Shown: positions 1 to 8,756 of the stretch, piece by piece
How positions within the stretch are numbered: the stretch's first letter is position 1
Layout: each line of letters starts with the position of its first letter
Assembly: GCA_016793065.1 (NCBI GenBank)
Contig: JAEULV010000140.1
Coordinates: 52,889 to 116,888 of the forward strand
Reading direction: 5' to 3'
DNA: 64,000 bases
DNA from: Hyphomicrobiaceae bacterium
Lineage (GTDB): Bacteria > Pseudomonadota > Alphaproteobacteria > Rhizobiales > Ancalomicrobiaceae
Program-made: the position numbers and the translations under genes
Notes under the pieces: generated by a model
The model's input: only the letters and a program-made list of their open reading frames with translations
Database searches by the model: none
Told to the model about the DNA's origin: nothing

Positions 1-65
1 GGCCGCTGCTGCATACCATCCGTGGCGCCGGCTACATGGTGCGCGACTTCGGCACCAAGGCGTGA
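1..65 (+). CDS. C-terminal end of an OmpR-family response regulator (partial)
   Basis: Only the last 20 codons are present, reading in frame from base 3 to the TGA at 63-65. The visible residues include RGAGYMV, which matches the end of the winged-helix DNA-binding domain of OmpR/PhoB-type regulators (commonly RGVGYM). The stop lies just before the histidine kinase gene, so the two should form one two-component operon. In several rhizobia a FeuP/FeuQ-type pair sits directly before glnE as here; that synteny is recalled, not tested, so no symbol is given. Confidence 0.75.
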   Translation, partial: PLLHTIRGAGYMVRDFGTKA

Positions 66-85
66 GCGCGGGGAGAGGGGCCGAC

Positions 86-1489
86 ATGACCTCGTTCGGG
101 CGGGTTTTCCGCACCACGGCCTTCAAGCTGTCGCTGATCTATCTGGCGGTCTTTACCGCCTTTTCCGGCTTTCTCATTGCCTATCTCGCCTTCAACACCG
201 GCGAGATCCTGTCGCGCACCCTGCGCGCCAACATCGACGAGGAAGTCCGCCTCCTGCGCGAGCAATACACCATCGGCGGCGTCCAGCGCCTCGTCCGCGT
301 CGTCGAGGCCCGCTCGCGCCGTCCCGGCGCCGGCGTCTATCTCGTCACCGACTTCAACGGCAACCCGCTCGCCGGCAACATCGCCGAAATCCCGCCCCAC
401 ATCCTCAACGACACCGAGGGCCGGCTGCGCCCGGCCAGCTACGAACGGCTCGAGGCGACCGATCCCGACCGCCGTCACCGCGCGCTGGTGCGCGTCTTCG
501 CCCTCGATGGCGGCCACCGTGTCGTCGTCGGCCGCGATGTCGGCGAGCGCGAGGAGTTCCGTGGCCTCATCCGCGACGCGTTGCGGGCGGCGCTGATCGT
601 CATGATCGGGCTGGGGCTCGTCACCTGGTGGTTCGTCAATCGCCGCGTGCTGAAGCGCATCGATCAGGTGTCGCTCACCTCCGAGCGGATCATGGCCGGC
701 GATCTCAGCCAGCGCCTGTCCATCACCGGCTCCGGCGACGAGTTCGACCGCCTCGGCGGCAGCCTCAACGCCATGCTCGGCCGCATCGACGAGCTGATGC
801 GCGGCCTGAAGGAAGTTTCCGACAATATCGCCCACGATCTCAAGACGCCGCTGACCCGGCTGCGCAATCGCGTCGAACTGACCTTGAACGGCGAGCCGTC
901 CGAGGAGCGCTATCGCGAGGCGCTGGAGGCGACCATCGTCGAGTCCGACGGCCTGATCCAGACCTTCAACGCCCTGCTGCTCATCGCCCGCGTCGAGGCC
1001 GGTTCGAACGGCTCCGCCATGGCCGAAATCGACGTCGGCGAGGTGGTCGGCGAGGCGGTGGAGCTCTACGAGCCGGTGGCCGAGGACGAGGGCGTCACCC
1101 TGACCGCCGAGATCGCCGCGCCCGCAATGGCGCGCGCCAGCCGTGAACTCGTGGCGCAGGTGGTCACCAACCTCATCGACAACGCCCTGAAATACGGCCG
1201 CCCGCCGATCGAGGCCGATGGCCTTGCCCGCGCGCCGGTGGTCAAGGTCGGCGTCCGCCGCGACGGCGCCGATGTCCTGATCGAGGTCGCCGACAACGGC
1301 GCCGGCGTGCCCGAGGCCGATCGCGAGCGGGTACTGCACCGCTTCGTCCGCCTCGAGGCCAGCCGCAACGCTCCCGGCTCCGGTCTCGGCCTCGCGTTGG
1401 TCGCCGCCGTCGCCCGCCTCCACGGCGGCGCGGTCGAACTCGCCGACGCCGGCCCCGGCCTGATCGTCCGCCTGCGCTGGCCGGCCTGA
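86..1489 (+). CDS. Two-component sensor histidine kinase (HAMP, HisKA, HATPase)
   Basis: Inner-membrane sensor kinase of about 467 residues, expected to phosphorylate the regulator encoded just upstream. It has an N-terminal membrane segment (about residues 10-35), a periplasmic loop, a second segment (GLGLVTWWF), a HAMP region, and HisKA with the phospho-accepting His in IAHDLKTPLTRLRN (about residue 250). An ATPase domain follows, with the N box NLIDNALKYG and G boxes DNGAGVP and GSGLGLAL. I prefer ATG 86 because GGGAGAGGGG lies 5 bases before it; a GTG at 62 would add 8 residues. The FeuQ-like position before glnE suggests envelope or osmotic sensing, but the signal cannot be read from the sequence. 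Confidence 0.9.
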   Translation: MTSFGRVFRTTAFKLSLIYLAVFTAFSGFLIAYLAFNTGEILSRTLRANIDEEVRLLREQYTIGGVQRLVRVVEARSRRPGAGVYLVTDFNGNPLAGNIAEIPPHILNDTEGRLRPASYERLEATDPDRRHRALVRVFALDGGHRVVVGRDVGEREEFRGLIRDALRAALIVMIGLGLVTWWFVNRRVLKRIDQVSLTSERIMAGDLSQRLSITGSGDEFDRLGGSLNAMLGRIDELMRGLKEVSDNIAHDLKTPLTRLRNRVELTLNGEPSEERYREALEATIVESDGLIQTFNALLLIARVEAGSNGSAMAEIDVGEVVGEAVELYEPVAEDEGVTLTAEIAAPAMARASRELVAQVVTNLIDNALKYGRPPIEADGLARAPVVKVGVRRDGADVLIEVADNGAGVPEADRERVLHRFVRLEASRNAPGSGLGLALVAAVARLHGGAVELADAGPGLIVRLRWPA

Positions 1490-1650
1490 GAGCCTGTCTC
1501 GAAAGGCGGCGGCGGAGGATCGCCGGAGGATTTTTCCCGCCCGCAAGGAGAAGGTCGACGCCGATATCGAGATATCGGCGAGATCTTCGACGCGGCGGGA
1601 GGGGAAAAGACCCGTCGAGCCGACCCGTCCGACCTTTTGAGACAGGCTCT
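1489..1650. repeat. 162-bp imperfect palindromic repeat element
   Basis: The ends are inverted copies: AGAGCCTGTCTC at 1489-1500 and GAGACAGGCTCT at 1639-1650. The exact centre is a 22-base near-palindrome around GATATCGAGATATC, and the flanks between also pair (TTTTTCCCGCCCGC near 1530 with the complement near 1596-1607). All arms share one centre at about 1569.5, so the transcript could fold into one long hairpin. It abuts the kinase stop codon. It could be a MITE-like element or an attenuating hairpin between the kinase and glnE. Confidence 0.75.
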
Positions 1651-1764
1651 GAGTCCGCCCGCGACATTCCCCCGCGTTCAACGCGACGACGCGTCGCGCC
1701 CGATGGCGTCCGCCGGCTTTTTCGGCTAGTCGGAGGGCAAGAACGACTGGGGGAGTGAAAAAAC

Positions 1765-4700
1765 ATGGCGACCCGCAAGACGACCGGCGCCAAGCCGGCC
1801 CGCGCCAAGATCCGGATCTTCGCCGCCGAGCCCGGCGTCGATCCGCTCGATCGTCGCCTGTTCACCCGCATTTCCACCCGCATCGACGCCGACGACAGGA
1901 AGAGCGCCCACAAGGCCGTCGCCGCCTTCGTCAAGGACGCGCGCGGCACCGAGGGCGGCGAGGCCATGGCCCGCCTGATTGAGTCGAAGCCGGTCGTCGC
2001 CGCCTTTCTCGAAGGCGTCTTCGGCACCTCGCCCTATCTGACCGAGCTCGCCACCCGCGATCCCAACCGCCTCGCCCGCATCCTCAAGACCGATCCGCAA
2101 GTCCATGTCGACGCGCTGATCGCCCGCACCCGCGCCCTTGCCCTCACCGACGAGCGCGCCCTGATGCGCGAGCTGCGCCAGATCAAGGCCGAGGCGGCCC
2201 TGACCATCGGCCTTGCCGATCTCGCCGGCGCCTGGACCCTGTTCGAGGTCACCACCGCGCTGGCCCGCCTCGCCGACGCCACGCTTTCGGCCACCATCCG
2301 GTTCCTGTTCGCCCAGGAGGTCGAGCGCGGCCGCTGGACGCCGGTCGACCCGTCGGACCTGGAAAAGGGCTGCGGCTATGTCGTCCTCGCCATGGGCAAG
2401 CACGGCGCCTTCGAGCTCAACTATTCCTCCGACGTCGACCTGATCATCCTCTTCGATCGCGACGTCATCGGTGTCGAGGACAAGAGCGAGGCGACGACCT
2501 TCTTCGTCCGCTTTACCAAGCGCCTCGTCAACATCATGCAGGAGCGTAACGGCGACGGTTACGTCTTCCGCGTCGACCTGCGCCTTCGCCCCGATCCCGG
2601 CGCCACCCCGATCGCTATTTCCACCGAGGCGGCGCTGAACTACTACGAGGCGCTTGGCCAGAACTGGGAACGCGCCGCGCTGATCAAGGCGCGCGCCTGC
2701 GCCGGCGACATCGAGGCCGGCGAGCGCTTCCTGCGCGAGATCCGCCCGTTCATCTGGCGCAAGTATTTCGACTATGCCGCCATCAAGGACGTGCATTCGA
2801 TCAAGCGCCAGATCCACGCCCATCGCGGCTACGAGGAGATCGCCCTGCTCGGCCACAACGTCAAGCTTGGCCGTGGCGGCATCCGCGAGATCGAATTCTT
2901 CGTCCAGACCCAGCAATTGATCGCCGGCGGCCGCAACCCGGCGCTGCGCGGCCGCGAAACCGTGCCGATGCTCAACCAGCTGGTCGATGCCGGCTGGATC
3001 AGGCCCGAGGTCCGCGACCAGCTGACCGAGGCCTATGACTTCCTCCGCCGCGTCGAGCACCGCATCCAGATGGTCGCCGACGAGCAGACCCATAACCTGC
3101 CCGAGGACGAGGCCGGCTGCGACCGCATCGCCCGGATGATGGGCTACAAGGGCATCGCCGATTTCGGCAAGGAGCTCGACCGCACCCTGCACGTGGTCCA
3201 GCGCCACTATGCCGAGCTGTTCGAGGATCAGGACGAGCTTTCGGCCGCCGGCGGCAGCCTGGTCTTCACCGGCGACACCGATGACCCGGATACGCTCGAA
3301 ACCCTGTCGCGCCTTGGCTATCGCGAGCCGGCCCGGGTGATCGACGCCATCCGCACCTGGCACTATGGCCGCTATCCGGCAACCCGCTCCGCCGCCGCCC
3401 GCGAGCGCCTGACCGAGCTGGTGCCGACGCTGCTGAAGACGCTCGCCGCCACCGACAGCGCCGACACGGCCTTCCTCGCCTTCGACGGCCTGGTGCAGCG
3501 CCTGCCGAGCGGCTTCCAGTTCTTCTCCATCATTGCCGCCAACCCGCCCTTGCTCGACCTGCTCGGCCAGATCCTCGGCGCCGCGCCCAAGCTCGCCGAC
3601 GCACTGGTGCGCCGGGTGCATGTGCTCGATGCCGTGCTCGATCCCGCCTTCTTCGGCGCCTGGCCCTCCGAGGCCGAGGTCGAGCGCCGGCTGGCGGAAC
3701 GCCTCGCCGAGGCCACCGGTCACGAGGACATCCTCGATCGCGCCCGCATCTACGGTCAGGAAAAGCTGTTCCTGATCGGCGTCCGCGTCCTCACCGGCAC
3801 GCTTTCGGTCTCCCAGGCCGGCCTCGCCTACGCGAGCCTCGCCACCGCCCTGGTGCGCCAGCTGCTGCAGGCGGTGGAGGCCGAGGTCGCCCGCGCCCAT
3901 GGCAAGGTGCCGGGTGGCCAGCACGTCGTCGTCGCGCTCGGCAAGCTCGGCGGCCGCGAGATGACGGCGTCGTCCGATCTCGACCTGATGCTGCTCTACG
4001 ACGCGCCGGAAACGGTCGTCATGTCCGATGGCCAGAAGCCGCTGGCGGTCAGCCAGTACTACGCCCGCCTGACCCAGCGCCTGATCACCGCGCTGTCGGC
4101 GCCCACCGCCCAGGGCACGCTCTACGAGGTCGATTTCCGCCTGCGCCCCTCCGGCAACAAGGGACCGGTGGCGACGCCGCTCGCCGGCTTCGTCTCCTAT
4201 CAGGCCGACGAGGCCTGGACCTGGGAGCACATGGCCCTGACCCGCGCCCGCATCATCGCCGGCGACGAGACGTTCGATGCCATCGTCAATCGCGCCATCG
4301 TCACCGCCCTGATCCGCGCGCGCGATCCGGCGACGATCCGCAAGGACGTGCTGGAAATGCGCGAGACCATCGCCGACGAAAAGGGCACCGACGACGTCTG
4401 GGACCTGAAGCAGGTCGCCGGTGGACTGGTCGACATCGAGTTCATCGCCCAATATCTGATGCTGGTGCACGGCCCGGCCGATCCCGACCTGTTCGCCACC
4501 ACCACCGCGACCGCGTTGCATCGCCTCGGCGATGCCGGCCACCTGTCCGCCCCCCATGCCGACGTGCTGCTGCCGGCGATCCGCCTCTATCAGCACCTCA
4601 CCCAGATCCTGCGCCTGTCGCTCGAAACCTCGCTAAAGCAGCGCGAGGCGCCGCGTGGCCTCATCGATCTGCTGACCTCGGCGGCCGAGCTTCCCAATAT

Positions 4701-4794
4701 CGAGACGCTGGAAGCCCACCTGCGCGAGACCGAGGCCGAGGTTCGTCGCGTCTTCGTCGAGATCGTCGGCCCGGTGAAATCGGCGAGGCGCTGA
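1765..4794 (+). CDS. glnE: Bifunctional glutamine synthetase adenylyltransferase/deadenylase
   Basis: Cytoplasmic enzyme that adds AMP to, and removes it by phosphorolysis from, a tyrosine of glutamine synthetase, under PII control, so that nitrogen assimilation follows nitrogen status. The 1009 residues match the family (E. coli about 946). Both nucleotidyltransferase domains are visible: the N-terminal deadenylase core with NYSSDVDLIILFD (about residues 218-230) and the C-terminal adenylylase core with GKLGGREMTASSDLDLMLLY (about residues 727-746). Each is followed by a helical bundle, with RGGIREIEFFVQ and DVWDLKQVAGGLVDIEF. ATG 1765 follows GGGGGAGTG at a good distance. The palindromic repeat lies upstream, so co-transcription with the kinase is possible but uncertain. 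Confidence 0.97.
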   Translation: MATRKTTGAKPARAKIRIFAAEPGVDPLDRRLFTRISTRIDADDRKSAHKAVAAFVKDARGTEGGEAMARLIESKPVVAAFLEGVFGTSPYLTELATRDPNRLARILKTDPQVHVDALIARTRALALTDERALMRELRQIKAEAALTIGLADLAGAWTLFEVTTALARLADATLSATIRFLFAQEVERGRWTPVDPSDLEKGCGYVVLAMGKHGAFELNYSSDVDLIILFDRDVIGVEDKSEATTFFVRFTKRLVNIMQERNGDGYVFRVDLRLRPDPGATPIAISTEAALNYYEALGQNWERAALIKARACAGDIEAGERFLREIRPFIWRKYFDYAAIKDVHSIKRQIHAHRGYEEIALLGHNVKLGRGGIREIEFFVQTQQLIAGGRNPALRGRETVPMLNQLVDAGWIRPEVRDQLTEAYDFLRRVEHRIQMVADEQTHNLPEDEAGCDRIARMMGYKGIADFGKELDRTLHVVQRHYAELFEDQDELSAAGGSLVFTGDTDDPDTLETLSRLGYREPARVIDAIRTWHYGRYPATRSAAARERLTELVPTLLKTLAATDSADTAFLAFDGLVQRLPSGFQFFSIIAANPPLLDLLGQILGAAPKLADALVRRVHVLDAVLDPAFFGAWPSEAEVERRLAERLAEATGHEDILDRARIYGQEKLFLIGVRVLTGTLSVSQAGLAYASLATALVRQLLQAVEAEVARAHGKVPGGQHVVVALGKLGGREMTASSDLDLMLLYDAPETVVMSDGQKPLAVSQYYARLTQRLITALSAPTAQGTLYEVDFRLRPSGNKGPVATPLAGFVSYQADEAWTWEHMALTRARIIAGDETFDAIVNRAIVTALIRARDPATIRKDVLEMRETIADEKGTDDVWDLKQVAGGLVDIEFIAQYLMLVHGPADPDLFATTTATALHRLGDAGHLSAPHADVLLPAIRLYQHLTQILRLSLETSLKQREAPRGLIDLLTSAAELPNIETLEAHLRETEAEVRRVFVEIVGPVKSARR

Positions 4795-5114
4795 CGCCCA
4801 CCCGTCGATCGCGCCGGCTTCGGTGCCCATTTCCGCCCGGATGCCGCCGCAGTCGGGCGGCACGATCAAGCGTGCCCGGATTCAGCGTTCGTTCATCCGC
4901 GCCTCATCAACATGACGGCGATTTAATCCGTCGGAACAGCGCCGGAAAGGTGCGCGCCGCTAGGGTCTTTCTCAACGGACAGAGCGACGGCGAGAACGCG
5001 GTCGCCTCCGCCGCCGGCCCCGGACGGGCCGGACAACGAGACAGACCGGCATCGAGGCGATGGGTCGCGCCTGCCGTGGACCAGTCCGACCCGAGCGAAA
5101 TGAGGACCAAGACC
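4795..5114. other. Intergenic region between glnE and the EF-hand gene
   Basis: About 320 bases. One reading frame runs through it in frame with the downstream gene, but it has no signal-peptide or domain character and good translation signals appear only near 5100-5115. It probably holds the promoter of the EF-hand gene; I see no clear -35/-10 pair or operator. Confidence 0.5.
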
Positions 5115-5966
5115 ATGCAGACCTGGAAAAAGATCGCCCTCGGAGCCCTTGCCGCCACCACCGTTCTCGGCGGCGCCGCCGCGGTTGCCGTTGCCAAGGA
5201 CGGCTTCGGCTGGCGCCAGGGCGGCCCGGGCGGCCCCGGCCCGAAAGTGATGATGGAGCGCGTCTTCACCGAGATGGATCGCGGCGCCAAGGGTAACGTC
5301 ACCCAGGAAGACCTCACGGTCTTCATTGACGCCAAGTTCGCCGAGGCCGATGCCGACAAGAGCGGCTTCGTCTCCGAGACCGAGCTCGCCGCCTTCGCCG
5401 CCAAGCAGGCCGCGCCCTTCGCCGAGAAGATGTTCACCCGCTTCGCCGGCACCGACGGCAAGATCGCCATCGCCGGTCGTCTGGCGATGAGCCCGATGGC
5501 CGACCGCGCCCGCGCCGCCGATACCAACAAGGACGGCGCCGTTGACCGCGCCGAGTTTGACAAGGCCATCGTCGACGTGGCCGGCAAGCGCACCGGCGGC
5601 GTCTACGACATCCTAGCCGACGGCGACAAGGGCATTGCCAAGGCCCGCCTTGCCGACATCGCCAAGCGCCGCTTCGTCCGCGCCGACGCCGACAAGAACG
5701 GCCTCGTCACCAAGGACGAGTTCGAAGCCTCGATGCCCCGGGGCGGTCGCGGCATGCAGGGCGGCCATCACGGCCAGCGTCACGGCGGCGCCGACGGCTT
5801 CGGCCCGCGCTACGGCATGATGCAGCCGGGCGGCCAGGGCATGCAGCCCGGCCAGGGTTATGGCATGCATCCGGGCATGGGCCACGGGATGATGGGCCAG
5901 GGCATGGGCGGCCAGCGCATGAACGCGCCGATGCAGCCGATGCCGACCCCCGGCGGTTCGCTCTGA
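5115..5966 (+). CDS. Exported EF-hand calcium-binding-type protein with Met/Gly-rich tail
   Basis: About 283 residues. The start MQTWKKIALGALAATTVLGG is a signal peptide, so the protein is probably periplasmic. EF-hand-type loops are visible, such as DADKSGFVSETE, DTNKDGAVDRAEF and DADKNGLVTKDEF, plus one degenerate loop (DGDKGIAKARL). The last 75 or so residues are rich in Gly, Met, His and Gln (HPGMGHGMMGQGMGG), a composition that could bind soft metals. ATG 5115 has GAGGA about 8 bases upstream; ATG 5100 is the alternative. Many alphaproteobacteria carry such EF-hand proteins, with no settled role. A strong terminator follows. Confidence 0.85.
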   Translation: MQTWKKIALGALAATTVLGGAAAVAVAKDGFGWRQGGPGGPGPKVMMERVFTEMDRGAKGNVTQEDLTVFIDAKFAEADADKSGFVSETELAAFAAKQAAPFAEKMFTRFAGTDGKIAIAGRLAMSPMADRARAADTNKDGAVDRAEFDKAIVDVAGKRTGGVYDILADGDKGIAKARLADIAKRRFVRADADKNGLVTKDEFEASMPRGGRGMQGGHHGQRHGGADGFGPRYGMMQPGGQGMQPGQGYGMHPGMGHGMMGQGMGGQRMNAPMQPMPTPGGSL

Positions 5967-6073
5967 TCGGTTGACGCCGATCGCCCTAGCCGAAGCCTTG
6001 GTCCGGCAGCCATTGCGCCGCAACGCGTCGTGACTGCCGGCCCTGCCTGAACGCACGAGAGTGCCGGACACGC

Positions 6074-6110
6074 AAAGGCCCGCGCTCCCCGATCGGGGGC
6101 GCGGGCCTTT
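6074..6110. terminator. Strong bidirectional intrinsic terminator
   Basis: The sequence AAAGGCCCGCGCTCCCC-GATC-GGGGGCGCGGGCCTTT forms a 17-base-pair GC-rich stem with a 4-base loop. T runs lie on both sides, so it can end the EF-hand transcript (+) and the lipoprotein transcript (-) that converge here. Confidence 0.85.
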
Positions 6111-6228
6111 GTCGTTTTCACCTGCGGCGTCAGCCGCGACCGGCCGGACGAGGATCGCTCCAGCGCGGGGCCGTTGCCCATCGCCCCTGCCGCGTTGGTG
6201 CCCGTCGCCGCCGTCCGCAAGTCGCCGG

Positions 6229-6690
6229 TCAGCTGACCGGCACGGCCTTCGGCTTCGGCGGCACGGTCGCCTTCGGCTTGGTCGGCGCGGGCTTTGCCGG
6301 CGCCGGGGCCGGTGCATTCGGCGTCATCCGCGCCAGAACCGGGTTCGGTGTGTGCTCCAGCGTCGAGCCGGTGACCGCGTCGACGCCCATGCCGACGACG
6401 CCGCCGACGATGACATTGCCGGCAAAGCCGGCGGCGCCGGCACCGGCGATCTGCGTCTTCACCTGGATTTCCTGCTGCTGATAGCCATCGAGCGTGAACA
6501 CCACGGTGAACTCGTCCTTGCGATTGACCGACAGCGTACACGGCGTCTGGCACGTATGCCCGAGCGATGTGCGCGCGCTGGCGCCGCTCGGCTCCGAGTG
6601 GATCTGGATCTGGTTGGTGGTGCCGCGCGTGACGGTGGCGCAGCCGGCCAGAGCCAGTGCCGCGCACAAGATCGCAAGAATTCGAATCAT
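6229..6690 (-). CDS. PEGA-domain lipoprotein
   Basis: About 153 residues. A lipoprotein signal peptide ends in LALAGC, so the mature protein begins at Cys and is membrane-anchored. It is followed by a PEGA-like beta domain (IHSEPSGASART, CQTPCTLSV, FTLDGYQ), a Gly-rich hydrophobic stretch (GNVIVGGVVGMGVD), and a Pro/Ala/Lys-rich tail. PEGA lipoproteins of this layout are common in proteobacteria and are sometimes mislabelled as initiation factor 2-like; the role is unknown. The start at 6690 has AGGGG about 10 bases upstream; ATG 6699 is possible but lies almost on that site. Confidence 0.85.
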   Translation of the reverse strand: MIRILAILCAALALAGCATVTRGTTNQIQIHSEPSGASARTSLGHTCQTPCTLSVNRKDEFTVVFTLDGYQQQEIQVKTQIAGAGAAGFAGNVIVGGVVGMGVDAVTGSTLEHTPNPVLARMTPNAPAPAPAKPAPTKPKATVPPKPKAVPVS

Positions 6691-7555
6691 CTGATGCATG
6701 CCCCTGAACGTTTGCTGTCGACGCCCAAACGCGCCACCTGCCTGCGCCACCCCCGCAGCACACGGGTTCCGATTGCCGTCGACAATCTCGGGTAGACGGC
6801 GACCCGACGCAAGAGGTGCCCGTTCGCCAGGCCGGTTGTCAACAGACGATTAACCTTCCCAAAAGGCATGGGGCCTGATCGGATGCCGGAATCCTGACGA
6901 AACAGTCAGCTTCGGCCATGCACATTGGCCGCAAACGTTGTGAATTTGGTTCAATCCGCGCTCCGCCAGCGATATCGGCAATGACGGCAAATACGTAGTA
7001 ACCCGATAGGTGGAATTCGGGTATGGCATTATGACGCAACTGCGTCAACGATGCTTTTGACGCAATTAAATCGATCAGAGCCCGAAAAAGGGTCGCCTTC
7101 GGGAGGAGTCCGAAAAGTCTTTCACAGGTGCCCGTTCGTCGGGCGCGGCGGCGTTCCACCGGACTGTGCCGGTTGGATCAGCCAGCCGGCTGGCCCGTCT
7201 TCGCTGCTTTGACATTGGGCGCGGCGACGACGGGCGAGGTGATGCGAAAGGGGCGCTCCGCTCTCGCCGCAACAACCGAAAGCCGCAGGACCAGTCATCC
7301 CGACGCCGCTTCGCGCGGCCGTCGTTGCGCCCTCGTGGCGTGACTTCCGGGCGCTTTCGGCGCTCACGCAGTCCCGAGCCAAAACACGATCTTTCGATCC
7401 CGCCGCCACGCCGCCACGCCGCCCGTGTCGTCATCCGACACGTTGGGTCGCCGCGTGCCGCCGGCGGGCACGCATGCCGCGATCACGGGTGTTGCGCCGA
7501 CGGGGCGACGCGATGCCTGGGCCTTGGCGGCTCCACGATCAGACGAGGCAATAGC
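6691..7555. other. Long intergenic region before the HupK-like gene
   Basis: About 865 bases with no gene I can support. The part 6840-7075 is clearly less GC-rich than its surroundings and holds the dyad described at 7032-7047. The part 7130-7555 is GC-rich; its open frames have low-complexity Arg/Ala/Ser composition, no ribosome site and no recognisable domain. A small dyad GTGTCG-TCATC-CGACAC lies at 7425-7441. Confidence 0.5.
7032..7047. promoter_or_regulatory. Operator-like dyad TGACGCA-AC-TGCGTCA with a repeated half site
   Basis: Perfect 7-base arms separated by 2 bases, followed by an isolated TTGACGCAA at 7057-7065. Dyads of this size are typical of dimeric regulators. I cannot assign the regulator; it does not match the FNR/FixK consensus TTGAT-N4-ATCAA well. 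Confidence 0.45.
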
Positions 7556-8719
7556 ATGACCGTTCCGGGGCAAATCAGGGGAATCAGGGTTCGTGGCGAG
7601 GTGATCGACCAGCGGATCGCCAACCTGTCGATCGAATCGTCGCGGCCGCTCAGCGCCACGATGGTTCTGACCGGCCGGCCGGTGGCGGAGGCGCTGAAGC
7701 TTGTGCCGTTGCTGTTCCCGGTCTGCGGGCGCGCCCAGGTCATCGCCGGCGTCCGCGCCGCCGAGGCCGCCATGGGCCGTCATCCGGATCCGGTGACCGA
7801 GGCCGCGCGCGATCTCCTTGTGCTCGCCGAGCAATGCGCCGGCATTGCCTGGCGCATCGAGATTGATTGGGCGCTGCTGTGCCGGCGCTCGCCGGACGCG
7901 ACCACGGTCGCCGCCGTGCGCGAAAGCGCCCAGGAAGTCCGCTTTGCCCTGTTCGGTGACTTGCCTTTCGACCAGATCGGCGCCGCGCCGGTCAAGGTCG
8001 ATCGCGTCCGCCTGCTGATGGCGCTTGCCCTGCTGCAGGCCCGCCTTGCCTCGCTGTTCCCCGAGGCGCTGCAGGCCGACGGCCTGATGGATCTGGAATT
8101 GGCCATGGCGAAGGGTCGCTCGATCCCGGCCCGCCTGGTTCATGCCGCCCGGCTTCAGCCCGACGCTGCCCTCGGCAACCACGACCGCGACTATTTCGAC
8201 GAGAAGTGTCCGATGTGGTTCGGCGACCGGCTCGGCGCCGATGGCAATTTCCCCTGGCTGCCCACCATCGACGGCCGCACCGCCGAGGTCGGCCCGCTCG
8301 CCGGCATGCGCCACGATCTCGTCGTCGAGGCTCTGGTCGGTTGGGGCGCCGGCCTCGCCACCCGCTTGCTGGCCGCCAGCCTCGACGTCTTCACCGTCCC
8401 GACTCGCATGCAGGAGCTGACCCGCCGCATCGTCGACGGCTTGCCCATGGGCCGCTCGGCCCGCCTCGGCGAGGGCACCGGCAGCGGCATCGCCGAAACC
8501 GCCCGCGGACCGCTCGCCCATTGGGTCCGGGTCGACGGCGACCGCGTCATCGACTGGCGCGCCGTCGCGCCGACCGAGTGGAATTTCCACCCGCAAGGTC
8601 CGTTCGTCCGCGCGCTTGCCCGCGCCCGCGCCCTCAGCGATCCCGAACATCAGATCAGGGTTCTCGCCGCCAGCTTCGACCCTTGCGTCCCGGTGACGGT
8701 CGATCTCGTCCGGGCCTGA
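7556..8719 (+). CDS. HupK-like protein (degenerate NiFe-hydrogenase large-subunit family)
   Basis: About 387 residues. It resembles the nickel-dependent hydrogenase large-subunit fold in its HupK branch, which helps metal-centre assembly but does not keep all catalytic ligands. Near the N terminus LFPVCGRAQ stands where true large subunits have the first Cys-x-x-Cys. The C terminus SFDPCVPVTVDLVRA stands where they have DPCxxC. One Cys of each pair is missing, so it is unlikely to be a working hydrogenase. ATG 7556 follows GACGAGG by about 7 bases. No other hup/hyp gene is in the window, so it looks solitary. Confidence 0.75.
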   Translation: MTVPGQIRGIRVRGEVIDQRIANLSIESSRPLSATMVLTGRPVAEALKLVPLLFPVCGRAQVIAGVRAAEAAMGRHPDPVTEAARDLLVLAEQCAGIAWRIEIDWALLCRRSPDATTVAAVRESAQEVRFALFGDLPFDQIGAAPVKVDRVRLLMALALLQARLASLFPEALQADGLMDLELAMAKGRSIPARLVHAARLQPDAALGNHDRDYFDEKCPMWFGDRLGADGNFPWLPTIDGRTAEVGPLAGMRHDLVVEALVGWGAGLATRLLAASLDVFTVPTRMQELTRRIVDGLPMGRSARLGEGTGSGIAETARGPLAHWVRVDGDRVIDWRAVAPTEWNFHPQGPFVRALARARALSDPEHQIRVLAASFDPCVPVTVDLVRA

Positions 8720-8756
8720 TCGGCTGGCGGATGCGCCGGCGACAGGCACTCTGGCG

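Noticed and set aside
1726..4596. Very long minus-strand reading frame opposite glnE
   Set aside because: It is the antisense of a clearly recognised gene; its protein is low-complexity Gly/Ala/Asp-rich with no domains, as expected from high-GC DNA.
4872..5114. N-terminal extension of the EF-hand gene
   Set aside because: The signal peptide and ribosome site fit a start at 5115 (or 5100); the extension has no protein character.
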